Shown here: piece after piece, positions 25,130 through 34,673 of the stretch | Position numbering within the stretch: the first letter of the stretch is position 1 | How the letters are laid out: each line of letters starts with the position of its first letter | Assembly: GCA_038520475.1 (NCBI GenBank) | Contig: JBCBLF010000002.1 | Coordinates: forward strand, 4,827 to 68,826 | Length of the DNA stretch: 64,000 nt | Source: JBCCWF01 sp038520475 | GTDB taxonomy: Bacteria; Cyanobacteriota; Cyanobacteriia; CAKZMO01 | Reading direction: 5' to 3' | Translations under genes and position numbers: made by a program | Notes under the pieces: generated by a model | The model's input: only the letters and a program-made list of their open reading frames with translations | The model's database searches: none | What the model was told of the DNA's origin: nothing

Positions 25130-28100
25130 TTAAGAGGCGGTTGCAGATGCCAACTTCCGACGCTTCGTAACCATCTTGAAGGTTTCAATGCGATCGCCTT
25201 CTTGCCACGCAGCAAAGTTATCAATACCAATTCCGCACTCGTAGCCAGCGTTCACTTCTTTGACATCATCTTTAACTCGCTTGAGCGAATCAAGATTGCC
25301 TTCAAAGACGACATCGCCATCTCGATTCACGCGAATCCGGCAATTTCGAATGGCCTTGCCAGACAAAACGTAGCATCCGGCGACAGCACCTCGTCCCACT
25401 GGGAATACTGCGCGAACTTCAACTTCGCCCAGCGCCTCTTCAACTAGCTCAGGCTCCAGCAGTCCTTCCATTGCTCCTTCGATATCTTCGAGCAGCTTGT
25501 AGATAATGTCGTAGTCCCGAATATCAACACCCGCACGGTCGGCAGCCTGACGCGCTCCACTCGCAAGTGTCGTATTGAACCCGATAATTACCGCATTACT
25601 GGCTGCGGCGAGGTCAACATCTGTTTCGGAAATTTCACCCGGAGCGGCGAACAAGACTCGAACTTGCACCTCATCTTGCGGTAACTGTTGCAGCGACGCC
25701 AAAATGGCCTCGACTGAACCCTGGACATCCGCTTTCAAGATCAAGTTAAGCTCTTTCAGGTCGCCTTCTTGGGCTTGAGCTGATAGCGTATTTAAGCTAA
25801 CGCGGCGAGATGCCATTGCTTGCTGGAGGCGAGATAGCCGCTGTTGATCAGCACGCTGATTCGCAACGCTACGTGCCTCTTTCTCATCGTAAAAGACATC
25901 AAACTCGTCTCCAGCAGCAGGGACATCGCTTAATCCCAGGACCTCAACAGCAAACGATGGAGTCGCTTCTTCAACCCGTTGCAATCGGTCATCGATCATG
26001 GCCCTGACTTTACCAAAGACAGAACCAACAACGATGGAATCTCCAATTCGGAGCGTACCGTTTTGGACTAAGAGGGTCGCAACGGGGCCACGAGCTTTAT
26101 CTAAGTTCGCTTCAATGACTGTTCCCTTTGCTGGACGATCTGGGTTCGCATAGAGATCTTCAACCTCTGATACCAACAAAATCATCTCCAACAAACTATC
26201 GAGGTTTTCGCCATTCAGTGCGCTGACGGGAACCATAATGGTTTCTCCACCCCATTCTTCAGGGACAAGAGAGTGTTCCATCAGTTCCTGCTTAACGCGA
26301 TCCGGCTGAGCAGATTCCTTATCAATCTTGTTAATTGCAACCAAGATAGGAACCTCAGCCGCTTGAGCGTGCCGAATCGCCTCAATCGTTTGTGGACGTA
26401 CCCCATCATCAGCAGCAACAACTAGGATGGCAATGTCGGTGACTCGGGTGCCTCGGGCACGCATCGCCGTAAAGGCTTCGTGACCCGGAGTATCAAGGAA
26501 GACAATCTGTTGTTCTTCATCGTTGTGGTCAACGTCTACATGATAGGCACCAATGTGCTGAGTGATGCCTCCAGCCTCGCCTTGAGCCACTTTCGTTTTG
26601 CGAATAGAATCCAGCAGAGTCGTTTTTCCGTGGTCGACGTGACCCATAATCGTAACGACAGGAGGGCGACGATGAAGCTTATCAAGGTCTGCAGCCTCGA
26701 GCATGTCAGTTGTCTTTTTCGCCTCAGCCTCGGCTTCTCCTGCTTCAACGATCACATCAAACTCTTCAGCCACCATTGTGGCAGTTGGAACATCAAGAAT
26801 CTGATTAATATTGGCCGCAATTCCCTTGAAGAAAAGACTCTTAATAATCTCAGTTTCAGGTACGACCAGCTTTTCAGCTAAGTCATGGAGGGAGATGCTG
26901 TCTTCCAATACCAAAATCTCAGGTCGTTCCTGCTGCTGAGCCCTCTCACGGCGATCGCGACGCTGACTCTTGCTTTCTTTCGGCGCACTCGATTTCTTCT
27001 TACGAGGTCCAGATGCAGTAGCAGCAGGCTTATTCTGCTGTCCTGGCAGTCCTTTCGGCTTAGGCGGACGCATGAGTGAGAGGCTAATCTGCGACATTGC
27101 AGAGTCTTCACCCAATTCATTGAGATCATCGTCATCAAAAGCGACGTCTAAATCATCATCGTCATCCTTAATAACGGGTTGACGACGCTTGGGCTTGGTC
27201 TTGTTCTGCTTATCGAGGATCTCCTGATCATCATCCGGCTCACTTGCTTCGCGATGCTTCGACTTTTTCAACGCACGAGGGGGAGTTGGCCGACGCAGCT
27301 CGACGACCTCACCGATGGTTGATGTAGAAGCACTGTCATTGCCGTCCGCTTCTGTATCAGACTCTTGCCGGGATGATTTTTGAGGATCATCAACGGGACG
27401 TGCAACCGGTTTCTTGAGCTTTGGCCGACTCGGTTTTGGTACGAGGGATGGCTGTTCGCGTTCAGTCGTAGACACCTCGTCCCCAGGTGAGGATGTTTTA
27501 GGTGATCGCAGCTCAACAATTTTTTGCTCTGAATTTCGTGAAACTGGTGACTTTGGCCCAGGCTGAATAATGGGCTTCTGAATTCGTGCTGGTCGACTGG
27601 GCTCGCCATTTTCTGATGCCGAGTCTGGTCGTTCTGAAGGCGGCTTTCGTAAACTTGGACGAGCAGGCGGCGAAACAAGCTGTGGAGAAGGCTTGTCAGG
27701 CTCATCAATCACTTCACTCTGTTGCGGTGCATCAAGAGAAAGCGGCGTAGCCGTATCCGGCACATTAAGCTGGGGTTTTTGGGGAGACTCAACAACTGAA
27801 GACGCTTGAGGTTGCATCGGAGCTTCGGCGGAGACGCCCATGGAATTTGATTCCGAAACGTCTACCGATGCGCGATTCACGAGAGGCTTTGCTGCAAGCT
27901 CTGGAGAACTCACCACTTCCTTTGTCGGCTCTTTTCGCTTATTGAGCGCTAAAATTTGAGGCTTTTTCTTGATTGGAGCCTTTGACCCGGAAGGCTTTGG
28001 CCGTGAGCCATTACCTGATTTCCCAACTACTGCCCTTTTCTTTGGGGGAGCCGACCGCCGTGTAAATTTGTCAGATGCAACACTTCGAATACGCTTAGCG

Positions 28101-28231
28101 TCTTCATCGGTAATAGTGCTGCTGTGGCTCTTTGCGGCGATGCTGAGCTGCTCACAAATAGCCAAAATGTCACGATTTTCTAAATCTAAGTCCTTCGACA
28201 ACTCGTATATCCTAACCTTGCCATTGTTCAT
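25130..28231 (-). CDS. infB: translation initiation factor IF-2
   Basis: 1033 residues. The N-terminal IF2 domain starts MNNGKVRIYELSKDLDLENRDI. A long, proline- and charge-rich linker (about 60-430) is typical of cyanobacterial IF-2. A second IF2-N motif around residue 450 (ILVLEDSISLHDLAEKL) precedes the GTPase domain with GHVDHGKT (about 530), DTPGHEAF and NKID. C-terminal domains III-IV bind initiator tRNA. It is the last gene of the rimP-nusA-ylxR-infB group, 462 bp after ylxR, with hairpins in that leader. Confidence 0.97.
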   Translation of the reverse strand: MNNGKVRIYELSKDLDLENRDILAICEQLSIAAKSHSSTITDEDAKRIRSVASDKFTRRSAPPKKRAVVGKSGNGSRPKPSGSKAPIKKKPQILALNKRKEPTKEVVSSPELAAKPLVNRASVDVSESNSMGVSAEAPMQPQASSVVESPQKPQLNVPDTATPLSLDAPQQSEVIDEPDKPSPQLVSPPARPSLRKPPSERPDSASENGEPSRPARIQKPIIQPGPKSPVSRNSEQKIVELRSPKTSSPGDEVSTTEREQPSLVPKPSRPKLKKPVARPVDDPQKSSRQESDTEADGNDSASTSTIGEVVELRRPTPPRALKKSKHREASEPDDDQEILDKQNKTKPKRRQPVIKDDDDDLDVAFDDDDLNELGEDSAMSQISLSLMRPPKPKGLPGQQNKPAATASGPRKKKSSAPKESKSQRRDRRERAQQQERPEILVLEDSISLHDLAEKLVVPETEIIKSLFFKGIAANINQILDVPTATMVAEEFDVIVEAGEAEAEAKKTTDMLEAADLDKLHRRPPVVTIMGHVDHGKTTLLDSIRKTKVAQGEAGGITQHIGAYHVDVDHNDEEQQIVFLDTPGHEAFTAMRARGTRVTDIAILVVAADDGVRPQTIEAIRHAQAAEVPILVAINKIDKESAQPDRVKQELMEHSLVPEEWGGETIMVPVSALNGENLDSLLEMILLVSEVEDLYANPDRPAKGTVIEANLDKARGPVATLLVQNGTLRIGDSIVVGSVFGKVRAMIDDRLQRVEEATPSFAVEVLGLSDVPAAGDEFDVFYDEKEARSVANQRADQQRLSRLQQAMASRRVSLNTLSAQAQEGDLKELNLILKADVQGSVEAILASLQQLPQDEVQVRVLFAAPGEISETDVDLAAASNAVIIGFNTTLASGARQAADRAGVDIRDYDIIYKLLEDIEGAMEGLLEPELVEEALGEVEVRAVFPVGRGAVAGCYVLSGKAIRNCRIRVNRDGDVVFEGNLDSLKRVKDDVKEVNAGYECGIGIDNFAAWQEGDRIETFKMVTKRRKLASATAS

Positions 28232-28693
28232 TCAGTGATTTCCTCTCCGTACCAATCCTTTGTTTCTACATAGACAACCTGCTTTGTTTGGCTAGACTAC
28301 AGTATTGAAAGCTATACACTCCCTATGTTTGATAACTTTTATCCGGTCAAGCTAATCATTCGTCAGCTTCACTATTGTAGCTTTTAGTGCTAACAGATGG
28401 TTGACGATTTATCAAACCTGACATTGACAAAACCCTAAGATTTTCAAGACCAAAGGTATTTTGTTCATACCTTCGTTGACAATAAAGCGACCTATATTAT
28501 GAAAGGCAAAGGCTTTATTTTCAAGCCTTCTTTGTTAGGTAGAACAAGAGTATTGCTCGATTTGATAATCTACCTTTGCCCATGTCAGAGCAACTACTCC
28601 GCGCGATCGCAACCCGAAAGTTTCGGGAATACCAGTACGCTGGTTAATTCACCTCGCGTAGAACAAACGGTTTGGCATGCTCAATTCGGTCGA
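28232..28693. other. infB leader / ylxR-infB intergenic region
   Basis: 462 bp, unusually long for this operon. It contains two related hairpins (28453-28473 and 28509-28529) and a third inverted repeat CCCGAAA/TTTCGGG at 28613-28627. No gene supported. Confidence 0.5.
28453..28529 (-). repeat. twin covarying hairpins in the infB leader
   Basis: Two inverted repeats, AAGGTAT/ATACCTT and AAGGCTT/AAGCCTT (palindromic on either strand), each have a 7-nt loop that on the minus strand reads GAACAAA and GAAAATA. They share the pattern GAAGG-NNT-GAA...CCTTTG, and the two differing stem bases change on both sides, so pairing is kept. A role in infB transcript processing or control is inferred. Confidence 0.5.
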
Positions 28694-28975
28694 TCAGTAC
28701 GATACCCCATTCCTTGACTCATCTGATGCCAGCTCTATTCTTTTGTTCAAGGTGGAAAAGACGTGCTCAGGAACATGTGCTTTCAAGGCACGACTCATGC
28801 GATTTTTTCGCTGTGCTCCGGCTACACACGAGGATTGTTTACAGACATAAACTGACCGCCCCATGCCTTCATCTAGACAGACCTCGCCGGTGTTGTGAAT
28901 TTTGACAACCCGAAAAAAAGAATGACGATGATTAACCTGCCGGCAGGTGACGCAGCGTCGATAGTTCACTTTCAT
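28694..28975 (-). CDS. ylxR: YlxR family (DUF448) RNA-binding protein
   Basis: 93 residues. The family motif RRCVTCRQ lies near the N-terminus, followed by FFRVV, GRSVYVC and the C-terminal LKAHVPEHVF segment. YlxR-type proteins always sit between nusA and infB, as here; a Bacillus member (RnpM) binds the RNA of RNase P. The gene begins 53 bp after nusA on the same strand. Confidence 0.9.
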   Translation of the reverse strand: MKVNYRRCVTCRQVNHRHSFFRVVKIHNTGEVCLDEGMGRSVYVCKQSSCVAGAQRKNRMSRALKAHVPEHVFSTLNKRIELASDESRNGVSY

Positions 28976-29028
28976 AGAGAAAACGAGTCTCCGGGGCGCA
29001 ACGCTAATAGTGCTCAGTTCGTGTAAGT

Positions 29029-30552
29029 TTACTCGTGCTCCTCTTCTTCACTCTCATCTGAAACAGCCTCGGTTGCCTCAGCTTCATCTTCATCAATTTC
29101 ATCTTCAACTGCATCTTCATCTTCTTCCTCTGATGAATCGTCTGTATCGTCTTCAGGGATATCATTATCGTCATCAAAGGTCTCTGATGCCATTTCTTCT
29201 GGGTCAGAAACGGTATCTATTTCATCAGAGGGCTCTGCTGAAAACGCCTCAGCTTCGACTGCCTGGACATCCTCAGGTGCTCCTTCTGGTTCAAAACTAG
29301 CTTCAAATGCTCTGATAGCGGCGGCTTCTCTCTCAGCAGCTTCTCTCTCAGCATCTTCGGTCTCTTGGGCAAGACGCCGCTCTTCTGCGATCGCTATGAG
29401 TTTCCGGTCTTCTTCTTCATAGTCATATTTACCAGAATCTTTGATATCAAGTTTCCAACCCGTCAAACGCGCAGCGAGGCGAACGTTTTGCCCCTCTTTA
29501 CCAATGGCGAGACTGAGCTGATCTTCTGGAACGAGAATATGGGCTTGGCGTTCCTCTGGATCGACCAGTCGCACATCATCAACACGAGCCGGACTCAATG
29601 CATTCGAAATATAGGTTGAAGGATCTGGCGACCAACGAATGACATCAATCTTCTCACCACGTAACTCATTCACAACAACCTGAATGCGTGATCCCCGAGC
29701 ACCAATACACGCTCCGACTGGATCAACATCACGCTCTAGGGTGTCAACAGCGATTTTGGTCCGGGGGCCAACAGAGCGAGACGGTGGATTTGCTTCGCGT
29801 GCAACTGCCACAATGCGAACAATTTCATCTTCAATCTCAGGTACTTCATTGGCAAACAGATAGACGACGAGCCCTGCATCGGTCCGTGAGACTAGCATCT
29901 GAGGTCCTCGTTGAGAACCTTCGGCAACGCGCTTCAAAAAGACTCGAAAGGTTGCATTGACCCGATAGGTATCATTCGGGAGTTGGTCACGTTTCAGCAA
30001 CTCTGCTTCAACTTCAGGTTGGCCGTAACCACTTGAGACAGCCACAATGACAGACTGACGCTCAAAGCGAACAACTCTGGCCTGCAATACGGTTCCTTCA
30101 AGATCTTTGAACTCCTCTTGGATCATTCTCCGCTGCTGATCCCGAAGTTTCTGAGAAAGAACCTGCTTGGTTTGAATCGCGGCCATTCGACCAAAGTCAC
30201 TTTGCTCAGGCGTCACGTCAAGAATAACGGTGTCACCCAACTGTGCTTCTTCAGCAACCTCTTGTACTTCTTGAAGAGCAATTTGATGATCGGCAACAGC
30301 AACTGCTTCGACAATTGTCTTCGTTGCCAAGATGCGGAACCCTTCATCCTCTGTGTCAAGTTCCACTTCAAAGTTGTCAAAATATTCTTCGTCAAATACT
30401 TCCGTATCTGGCTTGTAGGTGCGACGATAGCGCTCGTAGCCTTTCAATAATGCTTCCCGTAAAGCAGTTTGAACAGCGTGTTTTGGAAGGTTACGCTCGC
30501 GACTAATACTATCGATCATCTCCTGGAGTCCAGGAAGTTTGACCATAGACAT
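29029..30552 (-). CDS. nusA: transcription termination/antitermination factor NusA
   Basis: 507 residues. N-terminal RNA polymerase-binding domain (MVKLPGLQEMIDSISRER), S1 domain (about 135-205), and two KH domains with IGARGSRIQVVVNELRGEKIDVIRW and IGKEGQNVRLAARLTGWKLDI. A highly acidic tail of about 110 residues (Glu/Asp/Ser) follows the KH domains, instead of the helical repeats of E. coli NusA. AAAGGAGG sits 5 nt before the ATG at 30552. It begins 18 bp after rimP. Confidence 0.96.
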   Translation of the reverse strand: MSMVKLPGLQEMIDSISRERNLPKHAVQTALREALLKGYERYRRTYKPDTEVFDEEYFDNFEVELDTEDEGFRILATKTIVEAVAVADHQIALQEVQEVAEEAQLGDTVILDVTPEQSDFGRMAAIQTKQVLSQKLRDQQRRMIQEEFKDLEGTVLQARVVRFERQSVIVAVSSGYGQPEVEAELLKRDQLPNDTYRVNATFRVFLKRVAEGSQRGPQMLVSRTDAGLVVYLFANEVPEIEDEIVRIVAVAREANPPSRSVGPRTKIAVDTLERDVDPVGACIGARGSRIQVVVNELRGEKIDVIRWSPDPSTYISNALSPARVDDVRLVDPEERQAHILVPEDQLSLAIGKEGQNVRLAARLTGWKLDIKDSGKYDYEEEDRKLIAIAEERRLAQETEDAEREAAEREAAAIRAFEASFEPEGAPEDVQAVEAEAFSAEPSDEIDTVSDPEEMASETFDDDNDIPEDDTDDSSEEEDEDAVEDEIDEDEAEATEAVSDESEEEEHE

Positions 30553-30570
30553 GTGGGCCTCCTTTGGAGA

Positions 30571-31032
30571 TCATGAGGGGTCTGCAAATTGAACGCGATT
30601 AACCATGTGTCGAGGAATCGAGACAGCTCGTCCTTTGCAATTCAACTGCACTGATTCGTCGTCGCGTTTGATGAGTTGTCCTGTGAGTGACATTTGGCCT
30701 CGAAAAGGTTCATGCGTGATGACTGTGACTGAAAACCCTTTAAAGGAAATAAAGTCTCTGTCTGTCGATAGCACTCGATCGATACCAGAGCTTGAAATTT
30801 CCAGCACATATGAATCTGGAATAATGCTTGACTCATCCAGAGCAGCATCAAGTGCGCGGCTCATGACTTCACAATCATCAAGGGTGATGTCACGTTCAGC
30901 ATGCTGAATGTCGATGCGCAAAACAGGCGGACTTTGATTCGTGTGGAATGCTGCATCAACCACGTCAAATCCGAGACGTTGAGCAACTGGTGTTGCCGCC
31001 TTGATGATTTGAGGAATAAGAGGATGTGGCAT
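30571..31032 (-). CDS. rimP: ribosome maturation factor RimP
   Basis: 153 residues from the ATG at 31032; a longer frame upstream is not conserved. The N-terminal alpha/beta domain has LRIDIQHAERDITLDDCEVMSRALDAALDE, followed by the YVLEISSSGIDRVL motif typical of RimP. A C-terminal SH3-like domain follows (FKGFSVTVITHEPF to VQFADPS). It assists 30S maturation. First gene of the operon with nusA, ylxR and infB. Confidence 0.93.
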   Translation of the reverse strand: MPHPLIPQIIKAATPVAQRLGFDVVDAAFHTNQSPPVLRIDIQHAERDITLDDCEVMSRALDAALDESSIIPDSYVLEISSSGIDRVLSTDRDFISFKGFSVTVITHEPFRGQMSLTGQLIKRDDESVQLNCKGRAVSIPRHMVNRVQFADPS

Positions 31033-31362
31033 CTTGCTTAACGAGCACTCTCTGGAAAAGAGAGCAACCGATGGATACGTAAGATTAACAGTGTCAGGAC
31101 TGACATCAGTCCTGTGTGCGAATGATAGAGAGAATGTCACAAAGGCAATAAAAAAAGCGGGCCTTGACCCACTTCCAGGTTTTATAAGCTGGAAAAGGCG
31201 ATCGCGCACTCGGTCGATCGATTCACACATCACATCATAGCCGTATTCTGAATAAATGGTACAAAATAGCTACCCATTGGCATGATTCCGCAACACCGTG
31301 ATGCAGTTCCCACCTGTTTCATCGACAAGCATGTAATAAACTCGCGCGGATGTAAGTCGTTT
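31033..31362. other. region upstream of rimP
   Basis: 330 bp between the rimP start and the end of the membrane protein gene. The operon promoter should be here. No gene or clear signal seen. Confidence 0.4.
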
Positions 31363-32853
31363 CTAGCTCTTTGACTCAGCACTAGTTTTTGCACGTAACG
31401 CAAGAGCTCGAGGCATATCTTTATTGGCGATTTGTGTTGTTTCGTAAAGCCTGTAGGTTTTTTCCGTCATTTCTTCAATGTCTTCATCTGACAGGCGCTG
31501 AACATAGTTAATCTTGATTTCTTCTAAAATCATCGTCAGAAGATACTCCAGTTCTGCAATGCTCTCTTCTTGTCGTAGCTCAGATTGGAATACCTCAACT
31601 AACTTAGACGCAAGTTTCTCTGTTAGTTGAGCTCCAACGGGGTCTTCAAGGGCATCTTTCAACGTTGAGTAGATATTTTCCAAGACTTCTGAGGTGATGC
31701 GTTGGGTAATGCGGTCAGGTAGAGACCCGATACCCGGGATTGATTGAAATCCCTTATACGCTGGAGACTCATCAAAGGCTCCCGTTACGGAATGAGAAAT
31801 GAGCGCCTGAAATTCTGGCTTTACCTGTGGCAAGACTTGATATACAAGTGTTGAAACAAGACGCTGAGATAGCGCTTGGATTTCATCAACCCCGTTGATA
31901 TCAACATACTGACGCTCCGCATCTGGCTGAAGCAATGCTCGCGACACATCCCCTTGTTTGATCAAGGTTTGCATCTGGTCAATGATGCGAATAACGACGA
32001 TTTCAGTCAATTCAATGGCCACACTCGCTAAAATACCTCGGACAATTCGAGACTGAATGGGGAGCAGATTGACCAGGCGTGCCTGATTAAATCGAATCGT
32101 TAACGGAATAAATCGAATCCATCTCCACAATGGAATGAGCAGCAACGTGTCGTACCATCGCCACAGCATGGCATCAAACCAGTTTGTACCTCGATATTTC
32201 AAGCTTAAATACAGGGTGCGAACGAGAAACTCTGTTCCAAACAAGATGAAAAACCACACATCAATCAGCCAAAACTGATCGATAGGCTCACCATTCAACC
32301 CAATCCCTCGGAAGTAGTTGGTGCGAATCAGGGGAGTAATCTCATTGCTGAAAAAGTCGCGGGCCTGTAACCACCCATTTTGTTCGAGATAATCTGCACT
32401 CCAAAATGTATTAAATGCCTCTTTTGCAGAATCGATTTCAAGCTGATTCCGCATCCGCTGTTTGATTCTCTCGAGTGTGCCCGTTTTGTTCGCTAGCTCG
32501 AAAGGGTTTTCATCAATCATGTTGGCGCTTTGGGTTCGGAGACGAGCCAGCAGCGCTGTAATTTCACGAGATCCTAAACCAGCCTCCCCAGTTTGTTCTA
32601 GTGCTTGTCTGAGTTCTTCATAGGTCTCTAGATAGGTTGTGGTAGAGCGCTCAGGTTCAATTCCCTTGAAGGTTTCTCCGTACCACGTCGTGAAATTAGG
32701 AAAGTATCGAAGATAGATATCTCTAAAAGGAATGTAGCTGATGTCAAACAGCACTAGTATGACGTTAATCAAGATTACTATTGCCATCAGCCGTTCAAAC
32801 CAGAGACTTCGGCGACGGAACTTTGATAACTTTTTCCCTGAAGAGACAACCAT
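31363..32853 (-). CDS. conserved-looking membrane protein, unknown function
   Basis: 496 residues from the ATG at 32853 (a GTG at 32886 is possible). A basic N-terminus precedes a first transmembrane segment (MAIVILINVILVLFDISYI). A large soluble loop follows (about 50-180), then a second membrane segment (FWLIDVWFFILFGTEFLVRTL), a further hydrophobic block (WYDTLLLIPLWRWIRFIPLTI) and an amphipathic Arg-containing stretch. The C-terminal 200 residues are helical and soluble. The plan faintly recalls ion-channel-like proteins, but no signature supports that. Confidence 0.7.
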   Translation of the reverse strand: MVVSSGKKLSKFRRRSLWFERLMAIVILINVILVLFDISYIPFRDIYLRYFPNFTTWYGETFKGIEPERSTTTYLETYEELRQALEQTGEAGLGSREITALLARLRTQSANMIDENPFELANKTGTLERIKQRMRNQLEIDSAKEAFNTFWSADYLEQNGWLQARDFFSNEITPLIRTNYFRGIGLNGEPIDQFWLIDVWFFILFGTEFLVRTLYLSLKYRGTNWFDAMLWRWYDTLLLIPLWRWIRFIPLTIRFNQARLVNLLPIQSRIVRGILASVAIELTEIVVIRIIDQMQTLIKQGDVSRALLQPDAERQYVDINGVDEIQALSQRLVSTLVYQVLPQVKPEFQALISHSVTGAFDESPAYKGFQSIPGIGSLPDRITQRITSEVLENIYSTLKDALEDPVGAQLTEKLASKLVEVFQSELRQEESIAELEYLLTMILEEIKINYVQRLSDEDIEEMTEKTYRLYETTQIANKDMPRALALRAKTSAESKS

Positions 32854-33213
32854 CACAACTTGACCCAATCGATAAACAACACACACCTCAGTCCCAGCGG
32901 CAGTCGGGCTTCACCTTAGCAATGACAGCGTGTGTCAATATTCGAATGAGCTGTCGTACGATCCCCAACACCGTCAGGCCATGATTGCCTACAGCAGTAT
33001 CACATAGCGATCGCCTCCTACCTCGCTACTTGTGGCATTACGGTAAGATCATTAACAAATGTTAATAGCTAGTTGTGATGTACGAAGCGCAGTTGAACGA
33101 CGGTTGACGCGTGTTGCTGATGGGCGCAGCAGATGAATCCAACAGATATCTGCATTCAACATGGCTATTTCTGTCATCTCACACTCTCTACCTCTACTAA
33201 ATGGGCTAAATGT
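32854..33213. other. divergent intergenic region, membrane protein / hydrolase
   Basis: 360 bp, promoters expected for both genes. Only a HIP1-like site at about 33008 was noticed. Confidence 0.4.
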
Positions 33214-34131
33214 ATGGCGATCGCATCTGAACGTAGACAGTATTGGACGTGGCGTGGACAGACCATTCACTATGTTCACGAAACGACTGTCAATAAAACC
33301 GGACAACCCTCACTACTACTGATTCACGGCTTCGGAGCCTCAACTGATCATTGGCGCAAAAATATCGATGAGCTGAAGCAAGACTTCGACGTTTGGGCTA
33401 TCGATCTCTTAGGGTTTGGTCGTTCAGCTAAGCCAGACTGGGAATACAGCAGTACTTTATGGCGTGACCAGCTGCATGATTTTATTCATGACGTGATTGC
33501 TGCTCCAGTGGTAATCGCGGGCAACTCTCTTGGAGGATATGCGGCGCTATGCGTTGCAGCCGCTTACCCAGATTTAGTTACAGGAGTTGTCTTGCTGAAC
33601 AGTGCTGGACCATTCACAGAGTCATCGACCCCATCGCCTTCAGTTGGAAAATGGTGGGGCAACCTAGTCCGCACGATTTTGTTGCAGCCTCTACCCAGTT
33701 ATCTGCTCTTTCAATATGTTCGTCGTCGTTCTACCATCCGAAAAACTCTGGAAAAGGTTTACGTTGACCAACAAGCCATCACCGACCAACTGGTGGAAGA
33801 AATCTATCGCCCCTCTTGTGATCCAGGGGCTCCTGCAGTGTTCGCTTCGGTGTTCAAATCTCCTCGGGGAGAAACCGTCGATGCCTTGTTAGATAAAATG
33901 CAGTGTCCGTTACTCTTGTTGTGGGGCGAAGGCGATCCTTGGATGAACACGCGAGCGAAAGGAAGTCAGTTTCGGCAATATTATTCCAACCTCGTGGAAC
34001 ACTATCTGCAAGCGGGGCACTGTCCACATGATGAAGTCCCTGATCAAGTTAATACGCTGATACGAAATTGGGTCAATCATCATGTGAATCAGTCTGAATC
34101 ATTGCCAATTGTTCCGAATTCTTATACATGA
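33214..34131 (+). CDS. alpha/beta hydrolase
   Basis: 305 residues from the ATG at 33214. The fold is clear: LLLIHGFGAS (oxyanion loop), AIDLLGFGRS, the nucleophile elbow GNSLGGYA with Ser105, an acid-bearing LLLWGEGDPW segment, and AGHCPHDEVPDQV with the catalytic His. The insert around residues 145-210 forms a cap. Related cyanobacterial and plastid proteins include pheophytinase-like esterases, but the substrate cannot be told. Cytosolic, no signal peptide. Confidence 0.87.
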   Translation: MAIASERRQYWTWRGQTIHYVHETTVNKTGQPSLLLIHGFGASTDHWRKNIDELKQDFDVWAIDLLGFGRSAKPDWEYSSTLWRDQLHDFIHDVIAAPVVIAGNSLGGYAALCVAAAYPDLVTGVVLLNSAGPFTESSTPSPSVGKWWGNLVRTILLQPLPSYLLFQYVRRRSTIRKTLEKVYVDQQAITDQLVEEIYRPSCDPGAPAVFASVFKSPRGETVDALLDKMQCPLLLLWGEGDPWMNTRAKGSQFRQYYSNLVEHYLQAGHCPHDEVPDQVNTLIRNWVNHHVNQSESLPIVPNSYT

Positions 34132-34349
34132 CGCGGTTATGTGAGCTTAACGTAGGTATGTCAGCTCGATAGAGTGGATTAGGCTCTGTCGCGCTGAGTG
34201 ATGCACAACCCGTTGTCCAGTACTAAAGGGTGTAACTCGACACATCAAGGCGCTGGAGATTTACGTTACGTTAAGATTGTTTCAAGATTCTTTTTACTAA
34301 CGATTGAGATCGTTCAAAATCAAACTGGAAGCGATATAGAGAGGACACT

Positions 34350-34553
34350 ATGGCCATTTCAGCTTCGCTCACACGGCCCGGTCATGCAGGCGATGCACCT
34401 GCCTGGGAAAGCTTAAAGCGTGCAATTTCAAGCAGCTCAGGATTTAAGCGCTGGCAACAGCAGTCCAACCACGATTCATCAGTCAATCAGCCTGTATCTG
34501 ACCAGCTCGTTATTGAATATTTAAGAGAGACCCTCGATACGCTTGCGTATTGA
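34350..34553 (+). CDS. small cyanobacterial protein, 67 residues, unknown
   Basis: The sequence has the layout of a small family seen across cyanobacteria: an N-terminal segment, a central SSGFKRWQQQ motif, and a C-terminal IEYLRETLDTLAY. GAGAGG precedes the ATG by a few bases. No membrane segment. Function unknown; recognition is by remembered pattern. The terminator at 34621-34671 lies 68 bp downstream. Confidence 0.7.
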   Translation: MAISASLTRPGHAGDAPAWESLKRAISSSSGFKRWQQQSNHDSSVNQPVSDQLVIEYLRETLDTLAY

Positions 34554-34620
34554 TTCCTTTTTCCTTTGTATTGAGTCTCTCATCCAGCTCTTGCTTTGAT
34601 AGAGACTAATCATCATTCTT

Positions 34621-34671
34621 CAATGCCCCAATGGAAGGTTCGACTAGGGTTGGCCTTTCATTGGGGTATTG
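34621..34671. terminator. bidirectional terminator hairpin
   Basis: CAATGCCCCAATGGAAGG pairs with the arm ending GGGGTATTG, giving an 18-bp stem with two G-U pairs. It lies between the small protein gene (+) and the DUF1400 gene (-), which converge, and probably ends both. Confidence 0.75.
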
Positions 34672-34673
34672 GA

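Noticed and set aside
30118..30506. Long antisense frames over nusA
   Set aside because: Shadow frames of a strongly conserved gene; the same applies to antisense frames over infB, tamB, glgX and the antiporter.
31363..32853. Ion-channel identity for the membrane protein
   Set aside because: There is an Arg-containing hydrophobic stretch but no selectivity-filter motif and too few membrane segments.
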